Shown one piece after another: positions 8,910 through 16,057 of a DNA stretch of 34,910 nt. This DNA is from Pseudomonadota bacterium (GTDB lineage: Bacteria; Myxococcota_A; UBA9042; GCA-2863065). The position numbers and the translations under genes were made by a program. The notes below the pieces were generated by a model. The model had not been told where the DNA came from. It ran no database searches and saw nothing but the letters and a program-made list of their open reading frames with translations. Numbering within the stretch: position 1 is the first letter of the stretch; every line of letters begins with the position of its first letter. The stretch is from positions 1 through 34,910 of the forward strand of contig CANMLD010000020.1 in assembly GCA_947498315.1 (NCBI GenBank). Reading direction: 5' to 3'.

Positions 8910-9404
8910 TCAGTGATGGTGGTGGCCGCCCGGTCCGTGGACGTGGCCGTGGCTCAGTTCGTCCGCGGTCGCTTGACGGACGGCCGTGACCTCGGCCGTG
9001 AAGTGCAGGATCTTGCCCGCCAGCGGGTGGTTACGGTCGATGAAGACCGTCTGACCGGAGATCCCTGCGATCCAGATGGGGAAGGGCGAGCCGTCCGGGG
9101 CGCGTGCGATGAACTGCGTGCCCGGCTCTAGGACTGCCGACGCCGGGAAAGCCGAGCGGTCGATAGGCTGCGGCGTGCCGTCGCGTAGGCCATAGCCCTC
9201 TTCAGGCTGCACCTTGACCTCGACCTTGTCGCCGACGGTCTTGCCGAGCAGCGCGTTCTCGAGCCCCACGACGATCTGGTGGTGACCGTGCATGTAGGTG
9301 AGGGGCTCTCCCGGCTCCGACTGGTCGATGACCGCGCCGTCGTCGCCGCGGAGGACGTAGTTGATCAGGACGACGGAGTTCTGGGCGATGGTCTCGTGGC
9401 TCAT
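8910..9404 (-). CDS. slyD: SlyD-like FKBP-type peptidyl-prolyl isomerase
   Basis: A 164-residue SlyD-type FKBP: VLINYVLRGDDGAVIDQS, then PLTYMHGHHQIVVGLENALLG, an insert-in-flap region (GYGLRDG), and the final strand ILHFTAEVTAVR. The protein ends in a His-rich tail (HGHVHGPGGHHHH), the expected metal (nickel-type) binding tail. SlyD catalyses prolyl isomerisation, acts as a chaperone and in some bacteria supports nickel-enzyme maturation. ATG 9404 is chosen because AAGGA lies upstream at normal spacing and the protein then starts at the family position. It heads the slyD-apaG-patatin-membrane protein run. A HupE-like domain is encoded nearby, but no nickel enzyme is seen in the window. Confidence 0.92.
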   Translation of the reverse strand: MSHETIAQNSVVLINYVLRGDDGAVIDQSEPGEPLTYMHGHHQIVVGLENALLGKTVGDKVEVKVQPEEGYGLRDGTPQPIDRSAFPASAVLEPGTQFIARAPDGSPFPIWIAGISGQTVFIDRNHPLAGKILHFTAEVTAVRQATADELSHGHVHGPGGHHHH

Positions 9405-9484
9405 GGGCGTTTCCTTTTCGCGGGGCACTTTTGCGAGCACGGGGCGCCGTGTCGCTTGGTTCAAGGGAGTAGGCCTTCTCAGTC

Positions 9485-9780
9485 GTGGTTCCCGTGAACT
9501 GGAGCCCGCGGATGAGCAGAGTCGGCACCACGTTCGCTCCGAGCGAGGACCACCACGCCGGGACCGCGCTGCGGGCCGCCGTGACGCCCTCGATGCGGAC
9601 GAACGCGGAGAGGATGCTATCTGTGAATCGCAAGTTCTGCACGCCCTCAGAGAGGCGACCGTCTTCGATGAGGAAGGTCCCGTCTAGCGTGACGCCCGAA
9701 TCTACCAGACGTTCGTTCTCCAGCGCATCAACGCGGGTCTGCAGCGCGGCGACCTGGGCCTCGACGAACGACTCTGTGCC
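9485..9780 (-). pseudogene. 5'-truncated TldD/PmbA-type C-terminal remnant
   Basis: Directly upstream of slyD, one minus-strand frame reads TFLIEDGRLSEGVQNLRFTDS, then ILSAFVRIEGV, and VPTLLIRGLQFTG. This is the C-terminal pattern of TldD/PmbA-family metalloprotease subunits (an FLIExG turn, NLRFTxS, and RGxxFTG near the end). Only about 98 codons remain of a usual 430-480. The frame opens after a TGA at 9781-9783 and has no start codon before GTG 9642, and no stop follows the family end, so the frame runs on into slyD. The 5' part seems to have been lost where the HupE-DUF3604 gene now begins. Family assignment is by motif memory, hence moderate confidence. Confidence 0.6.
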
Positions 9781-9833
9781 TCACGAGCGTCGGTCCTGGC
9801 CTCGACAGCCAGCGACCTGCTAGCGTGCCGCGG

Positions 9834-12782
9834 ATGGCCCTCCCGATCGCGCTCCTCGCCGCCCTCCTCGGCTCCCATCCCGCCGACCCACTGCACGTGA
9901 TCGTTCAGGAAGTTGCACCTGATCGCTGGATCGCCACAGTGTCCGATCCCGCCCGGGGGACTCGGCGAATGGGGGCGTCGATCCCGCTCCCGACCGGCTG
10001 CACCGTAGAGAGCCCTGGAGAGCCCGGCGAAGCCGATGGGCACGGCGCGGCTCACTCGAGTGGTGGCTGGTGGTATTGCCCTAGCGGGCTCACGAGCCTT
10101 GGAGTCACTGGGCTCGACGCGCGTCGCATCGCGCTCGTGCGGCGTGTGGACCAGCGCGGCGTCGAACAGTCGCGTGTCGCGAGCGCCACGGCGCCGCAAG
10201 TACAGTTCGAGTCCGTCAGCTCGGACGCTGCTCGCGGCGGGCTCTTGTCGTACGGTCGGCTGGGGGTGGAGCACATCCTGGGCGGCATCGACCATCTGCT
10301 CTTCCTGGTCGGGCTCTTCATCCTCGTGCCGGCGCCACGGCGGCTCATCACCACGATTACGGCCTTCACACTTGGCCACAGCGTGACGCTCGGAGCGCAA
10401 GCGCTCGGCGTCATCGAGCTTGCCCCCGCGCCCGTCGAAGCGCTCATCGCGCTGAGCCTAGTCTTTGTGGCCGCCGAAGCGCTTCGTCGCGGCGCCGCAG
10501 CAACCGCCCGCTTCAGCCCAGAGCTCGCCGCGGGCACCTTCGGGCTCCTCCACGGCTTCGGGTTCGCGGGCGCGCTCGCCGACATTGGCCTGCCCGATCG
10601 CAACGTCTTTGCTGCCCTTCTCGGCTTCAACCTCGGCGTGGAGCTCGGGCAACTGCTCTTCGTCGCCGGCGCCCTCCTCATCGCGCTCGGGCTACGCGCG
10701 TGGCTACCGACGGCGCTACCCGGCGTCCGCGTCGCCTCGGGATATGTCGTCGGCTGCGCGGGGGCCGCGTGGTTCTGGGAGCGAACCCTCGTCGTGTTCG
10801 GAGTGGCGCTACTCTGCGCCTGCGGATCAGATGAGCCGAGCTCTGAGCTCCCCTCAAGCTCCGAAGATGTCTCTGAAGTCGTTACCGTCGAGGTCACCGA
10901 ACTCATCTCCACGCCAGACGCATCCGGCCCCGACATCGCCATGCCACCCGGGACCTGCGCCGACTACAGCCCGCTGCGAAACCTCTACTTCGGCGACCTG
11001 CACATTCACACCGGACTCTCGTTCGACGCCTGGACCTATGAGGTGCGCACCGGTCCTTCCGACGCGCTCGCCTTCGCCAAGGGGGGTGCCTTGAAGCTCC
11101 CGCCGCTCGACCGTAACGGCGACGGCACCCGCGAGGTGAAGCTCGAGCGCCCTCTCGACTTCGCCGCCGTCACCGACCACGCGGAGTTGATGGCCGAGGT
11201 CGTCTCGTGCACGACCCCCGGCAACGCCGCGTACTCGTCGACGCTCTGTGTGGCGTACCGCGAAGAGGGTCAGATCGGGCTGGCAAAGCTCGCCGGGATC
11301 ACCTTCGATCCCGAGCCCGAACGTTATGAAGAGATCTGCGGCGCTGTGGATTGTGCCGCCGTCGTGGGCGACCTCTGGCAGCGCACGCAGGACGCCGCTG
11401 CCGCCGCCGATGATGCGACCGACGCCTGCACCTTCACCGCCTTCATCGGCTATGAGTACACAGCGGCCCCCGGTGGCTCGAACCTCCACCGCAACGTCAT
11501 CTTTCGCGGTGAGACCGTGCCCCCCCTGCCCATCACCTTCTTCGAAGCGCCAACCCCGGACGAGCTCTGGCGCGCCCTCGAAGCCCAATGCCTCGACGCC
11601 GGCACCGGCTGCGACGTGCTCGCCATCCCGCACAACTCCAATTGGTCAAACGGGAATCTGTTCAAGGTCGAGGCGGGTCCCGACGGCGTCGCCGCTGGCC
11701 CGGGGACGGCCGAACAGGTCGCCGAGGCCACCAGGCGGGCTCGGCTCGAGCCGCTCGTCGAGATCTTTCAACACAAAGGCGACGGCGAGTGCATGAACGG
11801 GTTCCCCGGGATCGGTAACGACGAGCTCTGCAACTTCGAGAAGCTCCACCCGCCCGGATTTCAGGATTGCGGCGAAGAGACCGGCGTCGGCGGGACCGCT
11901 GGAATAGGCTGCGTCAGCAAGCGCGACTTCGTCCGCAACGCCCTTGCGGAGGGCCTCCGCCAGGAGACTCGTTTCGGTGTAAACCCCTTCCAAGTCGGGA
12001 TCATCGCCAGCACCGACACGCACGCGGCCCTCTCCGGCAACACGAGCGAGAGAGGCTACCCCGGGCACCTCGGCCTCCGGGACGCCACGCCGGCAGGTCG
12101 GCTCGCCAAACCCAGCGCCACGCCCGGCAGCTTCGCCGAAGGTCCCGGTGGGCTCGCCGCCGTTTGGGCCACGGAGAACTCGCGCCAGGCCCTCTTCGAC
12201 GCCCTGCGCCGACGCGAGACCTACGGCACGAGCGGCCCGCGGATGCAGGTGCGCTTCTTCGGCGGCGCACTCCCCGAGGGCCTTTGCGACGACCCACAGC
12301 TCCTCGAGAAGGCCTACGCAACTGGCGTCCCGATGGGCGGCGAGCTCACTGCCACTGCTGCCGCTCCTCGCTTTCTCATTCAGGCCATCGCCGATCCGAC
12401 CTCGCACCCCTTCGCCCACGTGCAGGTCATCAAAGGCACGCTCGACGCTCAGGGCGAACCAGTCACGCGGGTCTTCGACGTGAAAGCCGCAGAGGACGTC
12501 GTCGCGCCGAACGCCGAGGACTGCGTGCTCGGGCAAGCGCCGCCCCCATCGTCAGGCGGCTTCGCCGAGCTCTGCAGCGTGTGGACCGATCCCGACTTCG
12601 ATCCCGCCATCCCGTCGCTCTACTACGTCCGGGTCGTCGAGCGGCCGAGCTGCCGCTGGAGCACCTGGGAATGCAACGCGCTCCCCGCCGAAGAGCGTCC
12701 AGCGGGGTGTACCGATCCTCGGCTCGAGAAGCTCGTCTTCGAGCGCGCCTGGACCTCACCTATCTGGGTCGCGCCGCTCTAG
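9834..12782 (+). CDS. HupE/UreJ-like membrane domain fused to DUF3604 domain
   Basis: A 982-residue fusion (ATG 9834; GTG 9825 is also possible). Residues 1-20 are a signal peptide. After a short extracytoplasmic region, residues ~135-325 form a HupE/UreJ_2-type membrane domain with its hallmarks: GGIDHLLFLVGLF, AFTLGHSVTLGA, LLHGFGFAGALADIG and FNLGVELGQLLFVAG. These proteins are thought to handle metals such as nickel or cobalt. The last helix runs into GVALLCACGSDE, a perfect lipoprotein lipobox with Cys330. DUF3604 then fills the C-terminus, with GDLHIHTGLSFDA (GDLHIHT 387-393), AVTDHAE, IPHNSNWSNG, IIASTDTHAALSG and ETYGTSGPRM. It is a PHP-like putative metal-dependent hydrolase, probably extracytoplasmic. 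No good start codon precedes the lipobox, so one polypeptide is predicted. Confidence 0.88.
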   Translation: MALPIALLAALLGSHPADPLHVIVQEVAPDRWIATVSDPARGTRRMGASIPLPTGCTVESPGEPGEADGHGAAHSSGGWWYCPSGLTSLGVTGLDARRIALVRRVDQRGVEQSRVASATAPQVQFESVSSDAARGGLLSYGRLGVEHILGGIDHLLFLVGLFILVPAPRRLITTITAFTLGHSVTLGAQALGVIELAPAPVEALIALSLVFVAAEALRRGAAATARFSPELAAGTFGLLHGFGFAGALADIGLPDRNVFAALLGFNLGVELGQLLFVAGALLIALGLRAWLPTALPGVRVASGYVVGCAGAAWFWERTLVVFGVALLCACGSDEPSSELPSSSEDVSEVVTVEVTELISTPDASGPDIAMPPGTCADYSPLRNLYFGDLHIHTGLSFDAWTYEVRTGPSDALAFAKGGALKLPPLDRNGDGTREVKLERPLDFAAVTDHAELMAEVVSCTTPGNAAYSSTLCVAYREEGQIGLAKLAGITFDPEPERYEEICGAVDCAAVVGDLWQRTQDAAAAADDATDACTFTAFIGYEYTAAPGGSNLHRNVIFRGETVPPLPITFFEAPTPDELWRALEAQCLDAGTGCDVLAIPHNSNWSNGNLFKVEAGPDGVAAGPGTAEQVAEATRRARLEPLVEIFQHKGDGECMNGFPGIGNDELCNFEKLHPPGFQDCGEETGVGGTAGIGCVSKRDFVRNALAEGLRQETRFGVNPFQVGIIASTDTHAALSGNTSERGYPGHLGLRDATPAGRLAKPSATPGSFAEGPGGLAAVWATENSRQALFDALRRRETYGTSGPRMQVRFFGGALPEGLCDDPQLLEKAYATGVPMGGELTATAAAPRFLIQAIADPTSHPFAHVQVIKGTLDAQGEPVTRVFDVKAAEDVVAPNAEDCVLGQAPPPSSGGFAELCSVWTDPDFDPAIPSLYYVRVVERPSCRWSTWECNALPAEERPAGCTDPRLEKLVFERAWTSPIWVAPL

Positions 12783-12815
12783 GAGCCTCTAGCACCCATG
12801 ACATCCCCGTGACAT

Positions 12816-12833
12816 CCGTCAAGCCGGTGACGG
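12816..12833 (+). terminator. Possible weak hairpin after the HupE-DUF3604 gene
   Basis: CCGTCA and TGACGG form a six-base perfect stem around a six-base loop, 34 bases after the stop. No T-run follows, so termination here is uncertain. Confidence 0.3.
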
Positions 12834-12903
12834 CCAGGAGCCCTTTAGGATCGCGTCACCGCCGTGACCTCGCGCGGCACGCCCCTGGCAAGGGCCGTCC
12901 GCC

Positions 12904-13737
12904 GTGCCTTTCGCCTCCGATACCAAGAGCCACCCGCCGCGCGCTACAGCGCTGACGCCAAGCGTCCTCTTCGGGCTCGTAGTCCTCGGGGCCGTACTCC
13001 TGCCAGCGCTGGCGCTCGGAGAAGCCGCGCCGCTCGATAGCGGCGCCCCGCGGCCTGTCTTCGAGCTGACGGTCGGCGGCTCGTCCGGCAACTACGCGAC
13101 CGCCATCAAGATCTTCCTTCTGGTGACCGCGATGTCGATGGCGCCTGCCATCCTCATGAGCGTCACGAGCTTCACGCGCATCGTGGTGGTCCTCTCGCTG
13201 CTCCGTACGGCCGTCGGCGTGCAGCAGCTCCCACCCAACCGCGTACTCATCGGCCTCGCGCTCTTCATGACCCTGTTCACGATGGCGCCCATCTGGACGG
13301 ACATCAACACGAACGCCCTCGAGCCCTACGAAGCCGGCGCCATAACGGGCAAAGAAGCCGCCGCGCGGGCCCTCACGCCGCTCCGCGAGTTCATGCTGGT
13401 CCACACGCGCGAGCGTGACCTCGAGCTGTTCATGGGCTTGTCCGGCGCCGCGCGCCCCGAGACCGTCGAAGCCGTTCCGACGCTCACCATCGTGCCAGCC
13501 TTCATGCTCTCGGAGATGAAGACCGCCTTTCAGATGGGCGCGATGCTCTTTTTGCCTTTCCTCATCATCGACCTCGTGGTCGCCAGCATCCTCATGAGCC
13601 TCGGTATGATGATGCTCCCGCCGATGATCGTGAGTTTGCCATTGAAATTATTCATCTTCGTGCTTGCCGATGGCTGGGGGCTCGTCCTCACATCCCTCGC
13701 CAAGAGCGTCATGCAGCCGCTCGGAATCGGCGGTTAA
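12904..13737 (+). CDS. fliP: Flagellar export apparatus protein FliP
   Basis: A 277-residue FliP. A hydrophobic N-terminal segment (~22-41) looks like the signal peptide typical of flagellar FliP and usually absent from the injectisome SctR. Family segments are clear: MSVTSFTRIVVVLSLLR, LPPNRVLIGLALFMTLF, HTRERDLELFMGL, VPTLTIVPAFMLSEMKTAF, and MMLPPMIVSLPLKLFIFV. FliP forms the core of the export gate with FliQ and FliR in the inner membrane. The GTG start at 12904 is the first in-frame start, with a poor Shine-Dalgarno. It is followed 28 bases later by fliQ. Confidence 0.93.
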   Translation: MPFASDTKSHPPRATALTPSVLFGLVVLGAVLLPALALGEAAPLDSGAPRPVFELTVGGSSGNYATAIKIFLLVTAMSMAPAILMSVTSFTRIVVVLSLLRTAVGVQQLPPNRVLIGLALFMTLFTMAPIWTDINTNALEPYEAGAITGKEAAARALTPLREFMLVHTRERDLELFMGLSGAARPETVEAVPTLTIVPAFMLSEMKTAFQMGAMLFLPFLIIDLVVASILMSLGMMMLPPMIVSLPLKLFIFVLADGWGLVLTSLAKSVMQPLGIGG

Positions 13738-13765
13738 TCTCACCCCAACGCGGGAGGTCCAGAAC

Positions 13766-14044
13766 GTGGAAGACGGGTCGTTAAGCCTCATCAAACAGGG
13801 CCTCGAAGTCCTGCTCGCAGTCTCGATGCCGATGCTCCTCGTCGGCCTCTTCGTCGGCGTCGGCATCAGCCTCGTTCAGGCCGCGACTCAGGTGCAGGAA
13901 CAGTCGCTCCAGTTCGTGCCGAAGCTCATCGCGCTCGGTGCCACCTTCTGGTTCACGGCGCCCTGGTGCGGCGAGAAGCTCATCGACTACTGCCGCCAGA
14001 TATTCACTCAGATGTCCGACGTCGGCATCGCGTCGGGCTTCTAG
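13766..14044 (+). CDS. fliQ: Flagellar export apparatus protein FliQ
   Basis: A 92-residue FliQ (family ~89) with two hydrophobic hairpin helices: VLLAVSMPMLLVGLFVGVG, then SLVQAATQVQEQSLQFVPK, and ALGATFWFTAPW. The central QAATQ-QE-L-FVPK motif is the FliQ/SctS signature. The start is GTG 13766 behind GGGAGG at 13751-13756. Four FliQ chains wrap the FliP5-FliR1 core of the export gate. It lies between fliP and fliR. Confidence 0.93.
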   Translation: MEDGSLSLIKQGLEVLLAVSMPMLLVGLFVGVGISLVQAATQVQEQSLQFVPKLIALGATFWFTAPWCGEKLIDYCRQIFTQMSDVGIASGF

Positions 14045-14063
14045 CCTCGCTGCCTGCGCCGCC

Positions 14064-14873
14064 GTGGACCTCAACTCCCCAGTCTGGGCCTTGCTCGAGC
14101 CCTTCGTGTTCGCGGCCGTACTTCTCGGCTTTCGAATGTTGGGGCTCGTGCTCGGATTGCCCGGCATGGCCGCGGGAGGCTCCTTTCCGGCACCATCGCG
14201 GATGGTCTTCGTCATATTTTTGACGACCTTCGTCTACACCGCCCTCGGGATGCCCCTGGTGCCGCTCCCGAGGGAACTCTTTACCGCCGCGTCGATGTTG
14301 CTCAAGGAGGTCATGATCGGCGCTGGCATGGGCTTCACGGTCTCGTTGCTCTTCATGGCGGCCGAGATGGCTGGCACGCTCATCAGCAACAGCACTTCGC
14401 TGTCGATGGCGACCATGATGGACCCGACGTCCGGGCAAGACAGCAGCACGGTGTCGACGCTGTTCACCATCACCGGGATGACGCTCTTCATCTCGCTCGA
14501 CGGCCATCACCACGCGATCGGTGGCCTCATGGACAACCTCGTCCTCTTCCCTCTCGGTGGCTACGCGCCCGTCGGCTTCAACGTCTCCGCGCTGATTCAG
14601 ATGGTCGACGGCGTCTTTCTAGCCGCGCTCAAAGTCGCCGCTCCGATGCTTCTGGTGGGCTGTCTCATCAACGTCGGGCTCGGCGTGATGGCGCGCGCAG
14701 CTCCTCAGCTCAACATCTTCGTGATGGGGGTCTCGGTCATCCTCATGATCAGCCTCCACTTCCTCGACCGCAGCTTCTTGGGGCTGCGGGAGGTCTATGA
14801 AGACCGGCTCCCCGAGCTCGGGGAAGAGCTCAACCGGAACTTGGTGGGTCTCGGAGAACCGCCCGCCCCTTGA
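14064..14873 (+). CDS. fliR: Flagellar export apparatus protein FliR
   Basis: A 269-residue FliR/SctT-family membrane protein with about seven hydrophobic segments. Signature stretches are EVMIGAGMGFTVSLLFMAAE, then GTLISNSTSLSMATMMDP and VGLGVMARAAPQLNIFVMG. The last two match the ..G..ID...G and A.P.LN.F..G motifs of the family, here with substitutions. GTG 14064 starts 19 bases after fliQ. No strong Shine-Dalgarno is seen and the exact start is uncertain. The stop TGA (14871-14873) abuts the inverted-repeat element and doubles as one copy of its flanking 3-bp repeat. No flhB, flhA or other flagellar gene follows, so this is a detached three-gene export-gate operon. Confidence 0.9.
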   Translation: MDLNSPVWALLEPFVFAAVLLGFRMLGLVLGLPGMAAGGSFPAPSRMVFVIFLTTFVYTALGMPLVPLPRELFTAASMLLKEVMIGAGMGFTVSLLFMAAEMAGTLISNSTSLSMATMMDPTSGQDSSTVSTLFTITGMTLFISLDGHHHAIGGLMDNLVLFPLGGYAPVGFNVSALIQMVDGVFLAALKVAAPMLLVGCLINVGLGVMARAAPQLNIFVMGVSVILMISLHFLDRSFLGLREVYEDRLPELGEELNRNLVGLGEPPAP

Positions 14874-15050
14874 GTGGGTCAGGCAAAACTCCGATCGGCA
14901 TCCGCCGGCGATTTTCTAGCATCGAGTTGCTCTCGCTCCTCGACGGGCGATGCAGCCCGCCTTCGTCGCTCGAGTACGAGCCTATCGGCGACAGCTCGCT
15001 GCGTCGAAAATCGCACGACGTATGCTCAATCTCCATGCTGTCTGACCCAC
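14874..15050 (+). mobile_element. Non-coding inverted-repeat element, copy A (MITE-like)
   Basis: A 177-bp element bounded by inverted ends GTGGGTCAG and CTGACCCAC (9 bp perfect, continuing imperfectly for about 15). It is flanked by the direct repeat TGA (14871-14873 and 15051-15053), which looks like a 3-bp target-site duplication and includes the fliR stop codon. Inside are a second inverted pair, GCGATTTTC (14908-14916) and GAAAATCGC (15006-15014), and a hairpin CGGGC-GATGCA-GCCCG (14944-14959), so one strand can fold over most of its length. There is no open frame of note. The first ~117 bases match copy B (33029-33261, opposite strand) at roughly 85-90 % by eye. It lies between convergent fliR and infC. 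Confidence 0.82.
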
Positions 15051-15080
15051 TGAGCTAGATCAAGAGGCTGGCGCCGTTCT

Positions 15081-15752
15081 TTACGCGGGGCCTTGGGGGG
15101 CCTCGCCCTCGTCGTCATCATCATCGTCGTCGTCATCGAGATCGACGTCGAGCGTCTCGTCGGGCTCGTCGTCATCGTCCGGCATCGAGCCGTCCGCTTT
15201 CGGTTCGGGCTTCTTGATGATGTGCTTCAACGGCTCGACCACGGCCGAGATCCCCTTGCCATCCGGCTGGGGGCGCTGCGTGATGGTCGACATGTCCTTC
15301 AGCCGGTCGAGCAAGCTCGAGAGCTGATTGGCCCACATCTCAGGGCGGGACTTCTCGCGGCCCTTCATGCGGACTTCGAAACGCACCTTGTCACCGCGCA
15401 CCAGGAACTTGCGCGCCTGATTCAGCTTGACCTCGATGTCGTGTTCGCCGGTCTTCGGGCGTAGCGTGATCGTCTTCATCTCTGAGCGGGTCTTCGGTGC
15501 GGAGCGCTTCGACTCCTGGTACCGGAAACGTCCGTAGTCCATCACTTTGCAAACGGGAGGACGGGCGTCTGGTGCGACCTCGACGAGGTCAAGACCACGC
15601 TCGCGTGCCAGATTGAACGCCTCGAGGGGCGGCATGATGCCGAGCCGCTCTCCGGTGTCGGAGATGACGAGGACGGTGTGGGAACGGATCTCACGATTGA
15701 CTCGGTTGCGCCGCTCCGTGGGGAGCACGGGCTTCTGAAGCTTGGGATTGAT
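15081..15752 (-). CDS. infC: Translation initiation factor IF-3 with acidic C-terminal tail
   Basis: IF-3 selects the initiator tRNA/start codon on the 30S subunit. The two domains are complete: N-terminal (RRNRVNREIRSHTVLVISD, then ARERGLDLVEVAPDARPPVC and MDYGRFRYQ) and C-terminal (TITLRPKTGEHDIEVKLNQA, then RKFLVRGDKVRFEVRMKGRE). A tail of about 45 residues follows, holding DDDD and a run of nine aspartates. The best start is the rare codon ATC at 15752, giving 223 residues. AAAGGA lies eight bases upstream and the family N-terminus extends to it, whereas GTG 15728 has no Shine-Dalgarno. AUU/AUC-type starts let IF-3 repress its own synthesis. Myxococcus IF-3 (Dsg) is known for such a start and a C-terminal extension. 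The usual partners rpmI and rplT are not downstream. Confidence 0.93.
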   Translation of the reverse strand: MNPKLQKPVLPTERRNRVNREIRSHTVLVISDTGERLGIMPPLEAFNLARERGLDLVEVAPDARPPVCKVMDYGRFRYQESKRSAPKTRSEMKTITLRPKTGEHDIEVKLNQARKFLVRGDKVRFEVRMKGREKSRPEMWANQLSSLLDRLKDMSTITQRPQPDGKGISAVVEPLKHIIKKPEPKADGSMPDDDDEPDETLDVDLDDDDDDDDDEGEAPQGPA

Positions 15753-15766
15753 GGCTGTGTTCCTTT
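15750..15766 (-). promoter_or_regulatory. infC ribosome-binding site and non-canonical ATC start
   Basis: On the minus strand, AAAGGA (15766-15761) is followed after eight bases by ATC (15752-15750), in frame with IF-3. No ATG, GTG or TTG lies at suitable spacing. The arrangement fits IF-3 autoregulation by start-codon discrimination. Confidence 0.7.
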
Positions 15767-16022
15767 GCCGTGATGGCGTAGTTGCGATGAATCGCGGCTA
15801 GAGGAGGTCTCCAGGACCGCGTGGTTGTGCGCTTTGGCGCTCCAATCGAGCGGGGTACATGCGCTCGGTCGTCATGCACCGTACCCGTTCACCCGGCCGG
15901 CTCGACGACGGGCAGGATGTGTCTTGCACATCGCGCCGCTTGGATGATGCTGGAATCTCGATGAGAACGCAATCGCGAGATACGCGCGATCGCTGCCGCA
16001 GCACGCGAGCGCATGCTTCGGG
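15767..16022. other. infC/dprE1 divergent intergenic stretch
   Basis: The divergent gap carries the leaders and promoters of infC (minus) and the dprE1-like gene (plus). I see no open frame with family resemblance and no tRNA. Short palindromic pieces such as TCGCG-AGATA-CGCGA near 15976-15990 are present but GC-biased sequence makes them weak evidence. Confidence 0.4.
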
Positions 16023-16049
16023 TTGCGGACACCCTCAGTGAGCTATAAA
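16023..16049 (+). promoter_or_regulatory. Candidate promoter giving a leaderless dprE1 transcript
   Basis: TTGCGG (16023-16028) and TATAAA (16044-16049) are separated by 15 bases. The predicted transcription start falls on or next to the ATG at 16058. No Shine-Dalgarno precedes that ATG, so a leaderless mRNA is plausible. The spacing is short of the ideal 17. Confidence 0.4.
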
Positions 16050-16057
16050 AACCGCTC

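Noticed and set aside
10790-10830. A separate start codon for a stand-alone DUF3604 lipoprotein.
   Set aside because: In-frame GTG codons are too close to the lipobox and leave no positively charged n-region, and no Shine-Dalgarno is seen.
8910-10830. SlyD plus a HupE-like domain read as a nickel-hydrogenase or urease maturation locus.
   Set aside because: No hydrogenase, urease or nickel-insertion genes are present, and the two genes are on opposite strands.
12904-14873. Type III secretion (SctRST) rather than flagellar fliPQR.
   Set aside because: FliP has a signal-peptide-like N-terminus and its motifs are of the flagellar type; no injectisome genes are near, though this is not absolute proof.
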